From positions 53,856 through 97,679 of the forward strand of contig QKYT01000455.1 of NCBI GenBank assembly GCA_003550305.1: a stretch of 43,824 bases of DNA, given 5' to 3'. The translations under genes were made by a program, and so were the position numbers. The notes below the pieces were generated by a model, which saw nothing but the letters and a program-made list of their open reading frames with translations, was not told the DNA's origin and searched no databases. Positions 12,701-25,266 of the stretch are shown one piece after another (the first letter of the stretch is position 1; the number at the start of each line of letters is the position of its first letter). This DNA comes from Glomus cerebriforme. Its lineage: Eukaryota; Glomeromycota; Glomeromycetes; Glomerales; Glomeraceae.

Positions 12701-13041
12701 AATAAATAAATTAGTTACTCATGATTATCGGGAGCCTCACCAAAATCCAACGAAGACATATTCGTAGGACCTTTAACTTCAGGTTCGGCTCTAAATGTTC
12801 TTTGTCTATTAGGACCTTTATGATGAGTAGCTTGATCACTTTTAGAAAACCAAATAGAACTTTTTTTATATGACCAATTTGAAGGAGTCGGACCTATGAA
12901 AATCCTACGTGACGTAGAGTGAAGATGCCTCGACATTGACATTGAAATAAAAGAATCGTTCAGTGATAATGAATGTTGTGGTGTCCATTGAATATATGAA
13001 TTACGGTTTTTCATACTGGCATAACCAGAATCTGACGGCAT
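9738..13041 (-). CDS. Multi-PH-domain protein, Spo71/Mug56-like
   Basis: Seven exons can be joined in frame: 13041-12719, 12615-11943, 11862-11374, 11279-11205, 11117-10698, 10623-10375 and 10289-9738, with introns of 74-103 bases. They give 926 residues. Residues 1-270 are low-complexity and Ser/Asn-rich. About 274-395 form a PH-like fold split by an intron (YSGHFLRGHTVRKHL, VGWKEYIVRLRPGRIELYK). About 525-690 form a second PH domain (VEGYLIRVTNNKGKWKPKRL ... TDEWIKRLNEL). From about 744 a third runs, from KEGLLYQKSHLHDTFRNYH to the Trp-containing last helix REEWVWAINVEIKRAY. This arrangement resembles fungal Spo71/Mug56, PH proteins that in yeasts act at the forming spore membrane with the lipid-transfer protein Vps13. 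Assignment to that family is from memory of its architecture. A spore-wall or membrane-contact role here is inference. Exon joins are well supported by phase; the start is the first ATG and an earlier exon is possible. Confidence 0.75.
11336..11373. repeat. AAAT microsatellite inside an intron
   Basis: About nine imperfect copies of AAAT/AATA followed by TAAAT copies lie in the third intron of the multi-PH gene, next to its 5' splice site. This is a simple repeat with no further signal, though length changes here would alter the intron only. Confidence 0.7.
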
Positions 13042-14298
13042 TTTTTCGCTCTTTTATATTAAAAAGATTAAAAAAAAATCAATGTATATTATAATTTCGA
13101 AAAAATTAGATTAAAAAAATAAATAAATAAAAAATCAATTAATTAAAAAATAAAATAAATGAGGAAGATTTAGGATGTTCATATTGTGTGCATGCATTTA
13201 TGATTTTTTTACAACGCACAAAAGAATGTGTGACAAAAGTATTTAAATTTCATTACATCATTGTTCTTTACAATTGGGCAAAATTACCATTTTCGATAAA
13301 AATGCTTATGATCTGCATGTGACGACAATCTGACGCCCGTATATTCCATACAAATCGAACAAATCGTATAAAGGAATTACTAAGATATATCATATATGAT
13401 TTTTCTGGCAAAAAGTTCTCGATTATTCCTGTTGTCACATTCTCTTGGCACATCTGCAAATAGAGTCACATGACTTAAATTTATCAAGCTGCGACACTTG
13501 CTTTATCTTCTGAATAGCACCAATTACGTACAAAATGTTTTTTATTTTATATTGCAGAAATTTTTATTTAAATTTTATTTGTAACACAAAACAAATTGAT
13601 TTGTCACATATTTTACTTATGTGGACAAATTAAATTATTAAATGTACAATAAATTATATTTTTTCAAAAATCAATTTTAGATCGGGACCAGGCATATTTC
13701 GGCCAAAATTATAAAAAGTCCATTTGACTATTCCATTAGATCCAAACTTCCAATAGTTCATTTATACTGGCAAGTGGACAATATCCACAATATCCAATCC
13801 CATCATTGATTATGAAGAAATCCTCTTTAAAAGTTTATATGTATAGCGTGAAATGATATCTTGCGTCAAATGTCATCCTAATAAGTTTGGTCAGAATTAG
13901 TCATCCGAGGTGCTCAGATGATGAGGTAACAACATATATAATAAAAAGATTCGTATCGGTATTATTGGTATTTTATAAGAATTCAATTCATTTATTAATT
14001 CAGATATAAATGCGTCCAATAAATAAAAAAATTAACAATTAAAAGTCAATTTCCTAATTTGGGCCTTGTAAAGGGGGTAGTATCCCGTGATTTTGGCCGA
14101 CATTATGGCATTGAGAAATTATCCATGTGACAGATAAGACCATTTTTGTCCCAGAATACATAGTAAAAATGAAAAGAGCCGTGATTCTACCGCTTTAGAC
14201 GTCCCCTAATTTGATGACCATTGTTGATCTTGGTTAGAAAAAGTTTCTTAGGATAAAAAATAGAAGAATTCACAAATTCTTTTTTTCCAACAACCGAA
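13042..14298. other. Intergenic region between the multi-PH gene and the E2 pseudogene
   Basis: This is the shared upstream side of the multi-PH gene (minus) and the broken E2 gene (plus). No gene is supported; the open frames at 13268-13459 and 14187-14372 (minus) have no coding character. At 13690-13710 lies a GGCCAAAATT word of the kind scattered through the window. The last 20 bases before 14299 (tract of T, then CAACAACCGAA) match the leader of the other E2 copies. Confidence 0.5.
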
Positions 14299-15393
<1,095 letters not shown>

Positions 15394-17049
15394 GTGAGTC
15401 GGTATAACTAAATATATGACTTACTTTTTGTTTTGTTTTGCATTTTTATTTAATATTAAAACTTTGATTCAATTTGATAAATCAGACTCTTCTCAGCATT
15501 TACATATATTATATATATATATATATTTTTGATATTTATTGCATTAGTATGTTTCGCTAGTATAAACAAGGGCATTTCAATCTAATACTTTTTTTAACAT
15601 TATCCCCATTTTTGTCTTCGGAAGGTATTTTTGAACACATTATTTAGGCCGAAATAGAAATTTTTCCTTAATTTTGTGCTCAATAAACGAATATAATATT
15701 TTAATTCTGTCCAAAATTAGTGATAATTCTGACCGTTTCAATTCTTATAGTCTTTGTAGGTCATTTTAGGCGAAATTAGTTTTTCGCCCGAAATATTTGG
15801 ATTTTTCTTTTTTATTGATTTTATTGATTATAAAGTGGTTTATAAAATTGAAAAAAATTCCTGATTTAAGAAATTTTTAAGAAACAAAAATTATTTATAA
15901 AAAAAAAATAGATTTGATTAATAAAATGATTTTTTTAAAAAATTTATAATAGTAGTATTATTAATAAATTTTATTTAACAAAATTAATTGTATTGAATCT
16001 GAATTAAAGTATTCTATGATTTATATAACAGATAGTTTATTGTATGTTTATTGTATTATATAGATTACATAAATGTAGAGGGGGCGGATACTCTAAGATT
16101 CAGGATTCGCTGAATCCTATAATCTAAATCTAATATTAAATCACAAGTTGATGCATGAGTCTGTATTAATAAAATCATAAGCATAAAATTAATCCCAAAC
16201 AATAATTTATATCTTCTTCGCCTAGTTTTGGATCTGGTTTAGAATTTAGTAACAAAATTAAATTGTGAAATTATGTTACACAATTCTGTAATTCTGGTAG
16301 GTATTATGACTTGACCAGAGTTACCAATCACCTGAGATTCGATTAATTGCGAAATTTTCATTTTTTTTTTTTAAAAAAAATCATTTTTAATACACAGTGT
16401 TGAATTAAAAGTTTTTTTTTAATATTAACCTTTAATATTGAAAAAAATATCCAAGTGATTTTGCAAATGCAAATACTCAAACATCTGAGGATACAATCAC
16501 TCAAAGTTCTTCTAACTCTACTATCCCTCTTCATTTGTATATTTGTATCTGATTTAGATAATCTAAATCTTACTGAAAAACTCTACAATCAACCTCGATG
16601 AAAGGCAAATGAGCAAATGAAAAGTTTTGATCCATAGATTCAACATCACTTTAACAAACCGATATAAATTTGATAAAAATTATTTGAATCTGCTCTTTAT
16701 ATACAAGAAAAAACAATATGGTTTATGACGGTAATTTTAATTTTTTTTTATTATTTAACAAGAATAGAGAATACAATAAAGCGAGTATCTTTGTTTATTA
16801 CCGATTTGAAGAAGTCTCGATAATTCTGGTCGAATTCTTAGAATATATGAATATCTCGAAACCCAATTATTTGGTTAAACAACAAATATTTGAATAAATA
16901 AACTGAAAATATGTATTATCAATTATTGAATACGTAAGATTAGCCAGTACAGATTATCCATTAACGTAAAATATTTAAATACATTTTAATAATTAAAGAT
17001 ATTAATATTATTTATTACGAAAAAAAATATTATTATTTTCATTAATTTT
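15394..17049. other. Intergenic region, no gene seen
   Basis: Noncoding in all frames. It contains a TA microsatellite (about 15506-15526), GGCCGAAAT/GGCGAAATTAG words at 15648-15790 of the type dispersed in the window, and a small perfect hairpin, AGGATTC-GCT-GAATCCT (about 16103-16119), in a GC-richer patch. There are long A runs but no recognisable protein relic. Confidence 0.45.
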
Positions 17050-18150
17050 AGTAAATATTCTATTAGCAATCTTATTCTTCAATTGTATCATTTTGTTATA
17101 TTTCTAATTTTTCTTTCTATTTTATTTACATTATTATAGTATTATTATTCTTGTTTGTTTTCTTTCTGTTGTTTTTATTCTAATTTACACCGTTATTTCT
17201 TTCTATTCTACCTTATCCCATCTATTAGTTTTTGTATATCCTTTCTGTTTCAATTAGCATGATAGAACTTATTAACTTTAATAAATTATTCTCCCATTGT
17301 GTCTTCCTGTTATCCAGTTCTCTGGATATTTTTTATATTCAATTTTTGCATTTTCATTGAATCTCCACTTTTTTTCCACAATTCGATAAGTGATCCCTTT
17401 CTGGCACTTTTCTTATTATAACTTTCTTTGTTCATATACTTTTCTTCAAATTGTTCTTTACATTTTTTTTCCTATGCACTTCCATTCTTCTCATTCTTTA
17501 TATTCTTTCTGTCATTGAAATCTCCTATCACAATGATCTCTTTAGTCTTCATTCATCCATTTATCTAATTACTTTTTTGTTGTCAAATTTGCATTGTTTT
17601 AAATTCTTTTTGTCTTTACTATTTAAAAGATCACTATATTTTCTGTTTTATATATATTATTTCCTCATTTTATTGTTAATTAATAAAGTCGTTTCTTTCC
17701 TTGATTCATTATGATTCATAATTTTTTAATCTTTAAATATACATTATACAGTTTTCTCCATTAAATCTCATAATTTCCCATTGTTTATCTTTAATTATCT
17801 TCTTTTTAGGAAAAGCAGGTTTCAGGTTTTAGTGCTTTACAGCTATTCTTTAGTGTTTTAACTGTTAACTTGTAGTCTTGTACTACTTTAGGCTTTTCTG
17901 AAGAGCAATTCGTAGACATATTTGGTCATGTTTGGAAGGTAATTTACCAAAGGTTGGTACATCCACTAACAGATGATATCTTTAGAATTACTGGATTTTT
18001 GAAATTAAATAAAATAAAGAGGTAATTCTAGTCTAAACCAAACCAGCCAGTTAGGAGATACTCGACTGTCTGACCAGTTTTTCCTTGCCTGATACGAGGA
18101 AGTTCTCATATACAGTATAAGGAAGTTAAGAGGGAGTTTAAAGGGGATAG
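17050..18150 (-). mobile_element. LINE-like retrotransposon relic, copy A
   Basis: This stretch is alignable by eye to 33190-34440, with shared landmarks in the same order: a pyrimidine-rich block, TTTCAATTAG followed by ATGATAG or GTGATAG, CATTGAATCT(C/T)CACTTTTTTTCCACA, then the end module AAACCAGCCAGTTAGGAGA...CGACT. In copy B the minus strand at the second landmark encodes TRPITLIETRRK, the conserved block of LINE-type reverse transcriptases. Copy A keeps only MLIETER there. No long frame remains, so the element is dead. The pyrimidine bias of the plus strand explains the spurious Leu/Phe/Ser-rich frame at 17451-17714. Confidence 0.5.
18025..18140. repeat. Single copy of a dispersed, about 118-bp module
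   Basis: The module runs from CTAAACCAAACCAGCCAGTT to TACAGTATAAGGAAG...GGGAGTTTAAA. Two further copies lie in tandem at 34196-34437. It contains a potential hairpin, CCAGTTAG paired with CTGACCAG/CTGACTGG, around a GAGA(T/G)ACTCGACT loop. In the minus-strand sense of the LINE-like relic it is at the 5' end. Confidence 0.75.
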
Positions 18151-18660
18151 TTAAAAGAAAAAAAAGATTATAAAAATTATGATAATAATAGAATTAAAGA
18201 TACATGTTAGAAAATATGAAAATTAATGGTATTTATATTTGAATATAACGATGAGTCAAAATTAACAAAATACAATAATGAATTAGTTACATCATGCTTT
18301 ATGTATGCAAAATTAATGATCAGTGATTTATTACAAAATAAGTCAAACCCAATAACAGAACTAATTAATAGATCAAATCAATCTAATATTAAACCGTACT
18401 TCGTATTACAATAATTTTATAGGCGAATCGTTAAAAATAGATCAATAATCACCCTCCGTTTTGTCACATTACTGTCACATGATTAATTTCTTGATGGCGT
18501 AATGCCAGCCAAAAATCATGTGGGAATTTTTTGTGGGGTTCTGGGGAACAGTATTTGTACAATCACACAATCACATGCAATTGCGCCTTTCATAAAAAAA
18601 AATATATATTTTTCAGAAACTTTATTTTCATTTAAAAAATTCTTTAAAAATTTAAAAAAC

Positions 18661-20070
18661 ATGTTAAATAATGATGTTCTTTATTTAATATTTGAAGAAG
18701 TTCAGGATAATGCAAAAACTCTTTATTCATGTCTTTTAGTTAATAAAACTTGGAGCGAAATAATTATTACAATTTTATGGAAGGATCCTTGGAAATACTT
18801 AACGAAAAAGCAAGAAAAAAAGGGATATAAGAAGAAATTATTATTAAACGTAATTATTTCACATTTATCAGAAGAATCAAAAAATAATTTAAAGATTCAT
18901 GAGATTTGTCCTTGGAAAAAGTCATATCAAAAACCTTTATTTGATTATATTAGATTTTGTAAACATTTAAATTTAATTGCGATCAATAGGATAATTACTA
19001 CTATCAATTCGAAACCTAAAAAGACCATTCTTTTAAATGAAATATTAAAACTTTTTATAAATGGTAATACAAAAGTTACACACCTTTATTTACCTCGTCA
19101 ATTTGATTGTCAAATACATCTTATTCCTGGAGCCAAACAATGCTTTTCAGAAATAAAATTCCTTAGTTTTAATACTAAATTAGATGATAATATTTTAACT
19201 GGATTAATAGAAATATGTAAATCGATCAAAGAATTTGAATTTTTTATCAGTATTCGTAATAATAATCATAGGGTTACTAAATTAATAGAAACCCAAAAAT
19301 GTTTACTTAATATTCGTTTTCAAACAAGTAAAAATCATGATAAATCATTTTGTAAAATTCTTGAAAATTCATGGATTAAACATGCTAATACTATACAATC
19401 TTTAACGACAAATAGAACATTTATCACAAATATTCTTTCGTCTTTTGTAAATTTAAAAATATTGGAATTGGCTGGTAATGATCCAAGAGAGAATTGGAAT
19501 TGTTTAATGAACTTACGTTTACCTTCTTTACGAATTTTAAGAAGTACATATGTTTCAACCATGGCTTTAATAAGTTTAATTGAAAATACAGGGGGACATC
19601 TTATTGAAATAAATATTGGGAATTTTTTTGTACATGATTTTTATAATAAAAGATTAATTCAGATTATTTATAAAAATTGTCCAAATCTTAAATATCTTAG
19701 ACTGGTATTGAGAAGTAGTAATATCTTAGAATTTGAAAAATTATTAATTCATTGTCAACATTTAGATGGATTAAGTATTTGGTATGAAGATAGGTTGAAT
19801 TGGGATAATTTATTTGAAATATTAATTAAATCATCACCTACTAATTTGTTTAAGTTTAAATTTTATTTTAGTATTGCACCTGAATTGAAATCTTTTGAAT
19901 CATTTTTTGATAATTGGAAAGGTAGACATCCTATGTTATTACAAATTTGTCTTTTGCTAGATCTTAAGAAAATCTTGGATTATAATTTTATAAAAAAATA
20001 TAAAGTAGAAGGAATAATTAAAAAATTCGACTTTTGTTATTATAAAGATTTTGAAGTTTTGGAATGGTGA
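18661..20070 (+). CDS. F-box protein with degenerate leucine-rich repeats
   Basis: Single-exon gene of 469 residues if it starts at the ATG at 18661. An in-frame start at 18502 exists, but the 53 residues between have no family match, and the F-box begins right at 18661: MLNNDVLYLIFEEVQD, then YSCLLVNKTWSEIIITILW with the conserved Leu-Val-Asn-Lys-x-Trp core. The remainder is Leu/Ile/Asn-rich with repeated CPNLKYLRL- and CQHLDGLSIW-like units, an irregular LRR solenoid. By family it should link a substrate to Skp1-Cullin ubiquitin ligase; the substrate is unknown. An ILWKDPWKYL stretch follows the F-box, with relatives in many paralogs of this lineage. The gene is intact. Confidence 0.85.
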   Translation: MLNNDVLYLIFEEVQDNAKTLYSCLLVNKTWSEIIITILWKDPWKYLTKKQEKKGYKKKLLLNVIISHLSEESKNNLKIHEICPWKKSYQKPLFDYIRFCKHLNLIAINRIITTINSKPKKTILLNEILKLFINGNTKVTHLYLPRQFDCQIHLIPGAKQCFSEIKFLSFNTKLDDNILTGLIEICKSIKEFEFFISIRNNNHRVTKLIETQKCLLNIRFQTSKNHDKSFCKILENSWIKHANTIQSLTTNRTFITNILSSFVNLKILELAGNDPRENWNCLMNLRLPSLRILRSTYVSTMALISLIENTGGHLIEINIGNFFVHDFYNKRLIQIIYKNCPNLKYLRLVLRSSNILEFEKLLIHCQHLDGLSIWYEDRLNWDNLFEILIKSSPTNLFKFKFYFSIAPELKSFESFFDNWKGRHPMLLQICLLLDLKKILDYNFIKKYKVEGIIKKFDFCYYKDFEVLEW

Positions 20071-20346
20071 ATATGTAATTATTATAGGCATTGAAGAAAT
20101 ACACTGGTTACTTTCATTTTAGTTATATATATATATATATATTTCTACCTTAGTAAAAAGTTAAGATTAATATAAAAAAAAAATTATAAAATATTTAAAC
20201 ATTTAAATTCAAATGATTAATGAAATTTTATATAATTCTAATATAACATTTTGTAATTTACTTTTTAGTTTTAATTTCAAGAATTTTTTAAATAAAATAA
20301 TTAATTACATAATTTTTATTTGATATCTAATTAAGACTAATAATTA

Positions 20347-20389
20347 ATTGTTTTTTGAAATGTTAGAATTTCAAATTTCAAAAAACAAT
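20347..20389. repeat. Perfect 15-bp inverted repeat
   Basis: ATTGTTTTTTGAAAT (20347-20361) and ATTTCAAAAAACAAT (20375-20389) are exact reverse complements around a 13-base loop. It lies about 280 bases downstream of the F-box gene stop. It may be a transcript 3' end structure or the core of a small foldback element; the sequence does not decide. Confidence 0.8.
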
Positions 20390-20581
20390 ATAACATGTTG
20401 TATCAATATTACTCAATATTACAGTAGAAAGAACCCATAAATATAAATATAAATATTTTGTTTTTGGTGTTAATAATAATGAAATTTTTAATTAAATCTT
20501 TCATATCTACAAATAAAGAAAGATATGTGTTAATATTTAGTATCTACAAAATAAAATGTTAATAAAAAAAACTATTCTAAA

Positions 20582-20887
20582 GGACCGGTTCTACTATGAG
20601 ATTGCAGCACATACATGTACTGGTACCTATAGGCTTATTAAATTAAGCGTCTATGCTCCGACCCTCTCATAGTACTATTTCATCCTAACCCAGCCAGCTC
20701 TATTGTGAGACTGCAGCCCAATTACGCAAATAAATAAGCATATTATGTACCCTACCACGCCATAATATTATGCTGCTCCACTAAAACCGCCAGTCCTACT
20801 AAGACCTCAATTGTGCAGGTGCCCTTGGGCCTACAAAAATGTAAGCATACTATGCTCCCAACCCCGCATAGTATCATACTGGTCCAC
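20582..20887. repeat. Three degenerate tandem units of about 100 bp, each ending in a hairpin
   Basis: An island clearly richer in GC than its surroundings. Units start near 20585, 20690 and 20788 with CCGGTTCTACTATGAGA, CCAGCTCTATTGTGAGA and CCAGTCCTACTAAGACC. Each ends with a stem around a pyrimidine-rich loop: CTATG/CATAG (20651-20655 with 20668-20672), ATATTATG/CATAATAT (20740-20747 with 20761-20768) and ATACTATGC/GCATAGTAT (20847-20855 with 20866-20874). Base changes between units 2 and 3 occur in both arms of the stem. No open frame is seen. It could be a structured noncoding RNA or a mobile-element fragment. Confidence 0.65.
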
Positions 20888-21736
20888 AAAATTCCATAAA
20901 TAAAAAAAATAACAAAACAAAAAAAATATACTTACCAAAAAATATTTTCTGTTAGATATTAGTTGTTCATAATACCATAGTTAGTGAATTTATTGCAATG
21001 TAAAAAAAAAAAGTATGTTATGAGTTCTTCTTTTACAACATAAAACTCAATACCATCATTACAACTTCAACTGGATCTTCTGAAAAAGTACTTCTTAACA
21101 CAATATTTTATTCATTTTACTCATATATTGGGAAAGGTGAACGAATTCCATATTCAATTTTAAGTTTTATATTCGAGTTTTTAACATATGACAAAGCCAA
21201 AGTAGCCATAGCCACAAAGGAGAAAGGATGGGAGAGACGAGGGACAAAAAAAAAAGAAAGAAAAAGACTTATTTTTATACAAAAATGAAGATTGGTTAAG
21301 GATGAATCATAACTTAATACTCATAGCTAAAAACATGGTAACCGTCCTGTTTAATCTGTAAAAGATTGTGACTAATGATAATTATTTCTCAACTAGTTAT
21401 CTTGGCAGATGTTCATAAATTATTTTTTATGGATTATTGGATGTCATATATTTCATATTTACGTGTCATTTAGTTTATTTATTTATATACAACACGAAAT
21501 CATCAACGTATTCCAAATTTGAGACATGATGGAGAAAATACAGTATTTTTTAACATAATATCATATTTCTTTTGTAAAAACAAATCTAAAATTTCTTTAT
21601 ATAAATATTATAGATTACTTATGGATATAATAAATTTATTTATAAAAAACGAAGGTACTATTTAGATTGTCACACTATATTAAGAAAATTTTTATAAGTT
21701 AACATATGGCTTTCCAGAACTTCAAAATTCATATAA
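20888..21736. other. Intergenic region, no gene seen
   Basis: Downstream of the hairpin repeat and 3' of the minus-strand E2 gene. No open frame with coding character, no repeat beyond A/T runs, and a purine-rich patch (about 21200-21265). Confidence 0.5.
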
Positions 21737-22682
<946 letters not shown>

Positions 22683-24218
22683 TTTGTTTGTTGAATTAAT
22701 TGATGATTTAGGTTGCACCCTTTTTATATGTTGCTTAATTTGTTGAAATATACTTAATATTCTTTTGAAGAGCATTTTACCCACATCCACGTGATAATTC
22801 ATTACAAACCTAACGTAATATGGCCTCATTGAAAACTTTCAATGAACACTTAAGCATCTCGTGACCAGATCAGCATCGATGAATTCCAGATTTTATTATT
22901 AAAAAAAAATGTAGCACGACATATTTATTATAATTGATTTTTTAGAAATAAAAGGAATATAAACTAAAAAAAAAAAAAGGCTGAGAAATTCTTAGTAAAT
23001 GAAATGATCGTCAGCGACAATAAGCTATTAACCGGTTAATGATTTTTTTTGGAAAAGGTTTCAACTCTAAACTTTATTTTAGGGTACTACCCTACTTCAC
23101 GAATCTTGTAACACAATTTTTAACCCCTTAGTATAATTCAGATTAAAAACTTTTATCGGCTAGTATACAGTATTTTCCGCGGAATAATCACGCGCGGTGC
23201 TTCGGAAAAATCCTGGATCAAGAGACTGTTTAGAAGATCTAGGAATTTTTCTCAAATATGTTATGCAATTACTATAGATTTTGAAGATGTAATTACTTCG
23301 TTAACTTGATCAATGAGATATATGTGGAAAAAATAACATTTATTTAGAAGATTTAGAAAAATTACAATAAATTATTTTTTCACAGTTACGAAGAAATAAT
23401 GAAGTAATTAAAAGAATTTTGTGCTTTCAAGAGGAATGATTCATTAAATCCAGCTATAATTAAGTCCTGCCTAAATCTTAGAAAACTTTCCGCTGGGTCG
23501 GTAAATAATGAAAGATACCTCCAAAAGAATTAGAATGAATTGGATAAATCGTATACTACAAAAACGACTTTCTTTTATGTTGATAATCTTTTAAAAAGAG
23601 TGATGAAAAACATGAAAACATATTAAATTAGATATTATTGAAAAATGAAATTATGGATTGATGAATAATATCTATAATTTCAATATTTTCGTAATACCCT
23701 TGATATTATTTTTCTAAGGAATTTTCTGATCACGATATAACCAACTTTTTTCGTTCAATTGGAATTTGCAAAATAAATTTCATTTGTTCTGAATTTAAAA
23801 ACAAAGTATCCTGAAAAAGAACTTTTAATAGAAGATCATTTAATTATATTTTACGACAAAAAAATTTCCGTGAAAATCATGTTAAATTAAAATAACGTAA
23901 ATCTAAATTGTCGATCAACTGATTATGTTTTAGCCTTTTAGATTTTCATTTATAAGAAAGCATGTGATTATTTATAATGACATAATAAATATCAATAACA
24001 GGCAAGTTAACCATACAAAAGTTTGCCACGTGAACTGTGGCAAACAAAGAAAATTTTTTGGGGTTATGGGTTATAAGAAAATGACACATGGTGATGCATT
24101 TTACCTCAAATCAAGCAACAATGAATCATTGAATCATTTGCATGCTTAAAAAGACTCTTTGTTCTACGACACATTTTATCAACCAAATTATTTTTTCACT
24201 TTTTATCTAACAAACGAA
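22683..24218. other. Divergent intergenic region between two E2 genes
   Basis: Holds the upstream sequences of both E2 genes. CACGTG occurs at 22788-22793 (about 105 bases before the minus-strand start) and at 24027-24032 (about 190 before the plus-strand start). The latter lies inside a perfect hairpin, GTTTGCCAC (24021-24029) with GTGGCAAAC (24037-24045). The middle (about 23390-23650) shows short coding-like scraps (IKRILCFQEE, KIPPKELE) broken by stops, probably an unidentified relic. A GC-richer patch sits at 23170-23215. Confidence 0.45.
24021..24045. promoter_or_regulatory. Hairpin with an embedded CACGTG box upstream of the canonical E2 gene
   Basis: The arms GTTTGCCAC and GTGGCAAAC are a perfect 9-bp inverted repeat around GTGAACT. 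The left arm runs into CACGTG (24027-24032), the core bound by bHLH factors such as Cbf1/Pho4-type proteins in fungi. Its position, about 190 bases before the ATG, fits a promoter element. A regulatory role is inference. Confidence 0.4.

Positions 24219-25266
<1,048 letters not shown>

Noticed and set aside
17451..17714. Hydrophobic open frame (plus)
   Set aside because: Arises from the pyrimidine-rich antisense strand of a LINE-like relic; Phe/Leu/Ser composition follows base bias and there is no family match.
18226..18414. 62-residue frame between the LINE-like relic and the F-box gene
   Set aside because: No recognisable family and no start context; could be a scrap of another F-box or kinase relative, but support is too weak.
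18502..18660. Longer start of the second F-box gene
   Set aside because: The added 53 residues have no resemblance to F-box family N-termini, and the F-box starts exactly at the ATG at 18661.
22683..22829. N-terminal extension of the minus-strand E2 as certain coding sequence
   Set aside because: It is in frame and open, but a nearer ATG at 22682 gives a normal E2 length; kept only as an alternative start.
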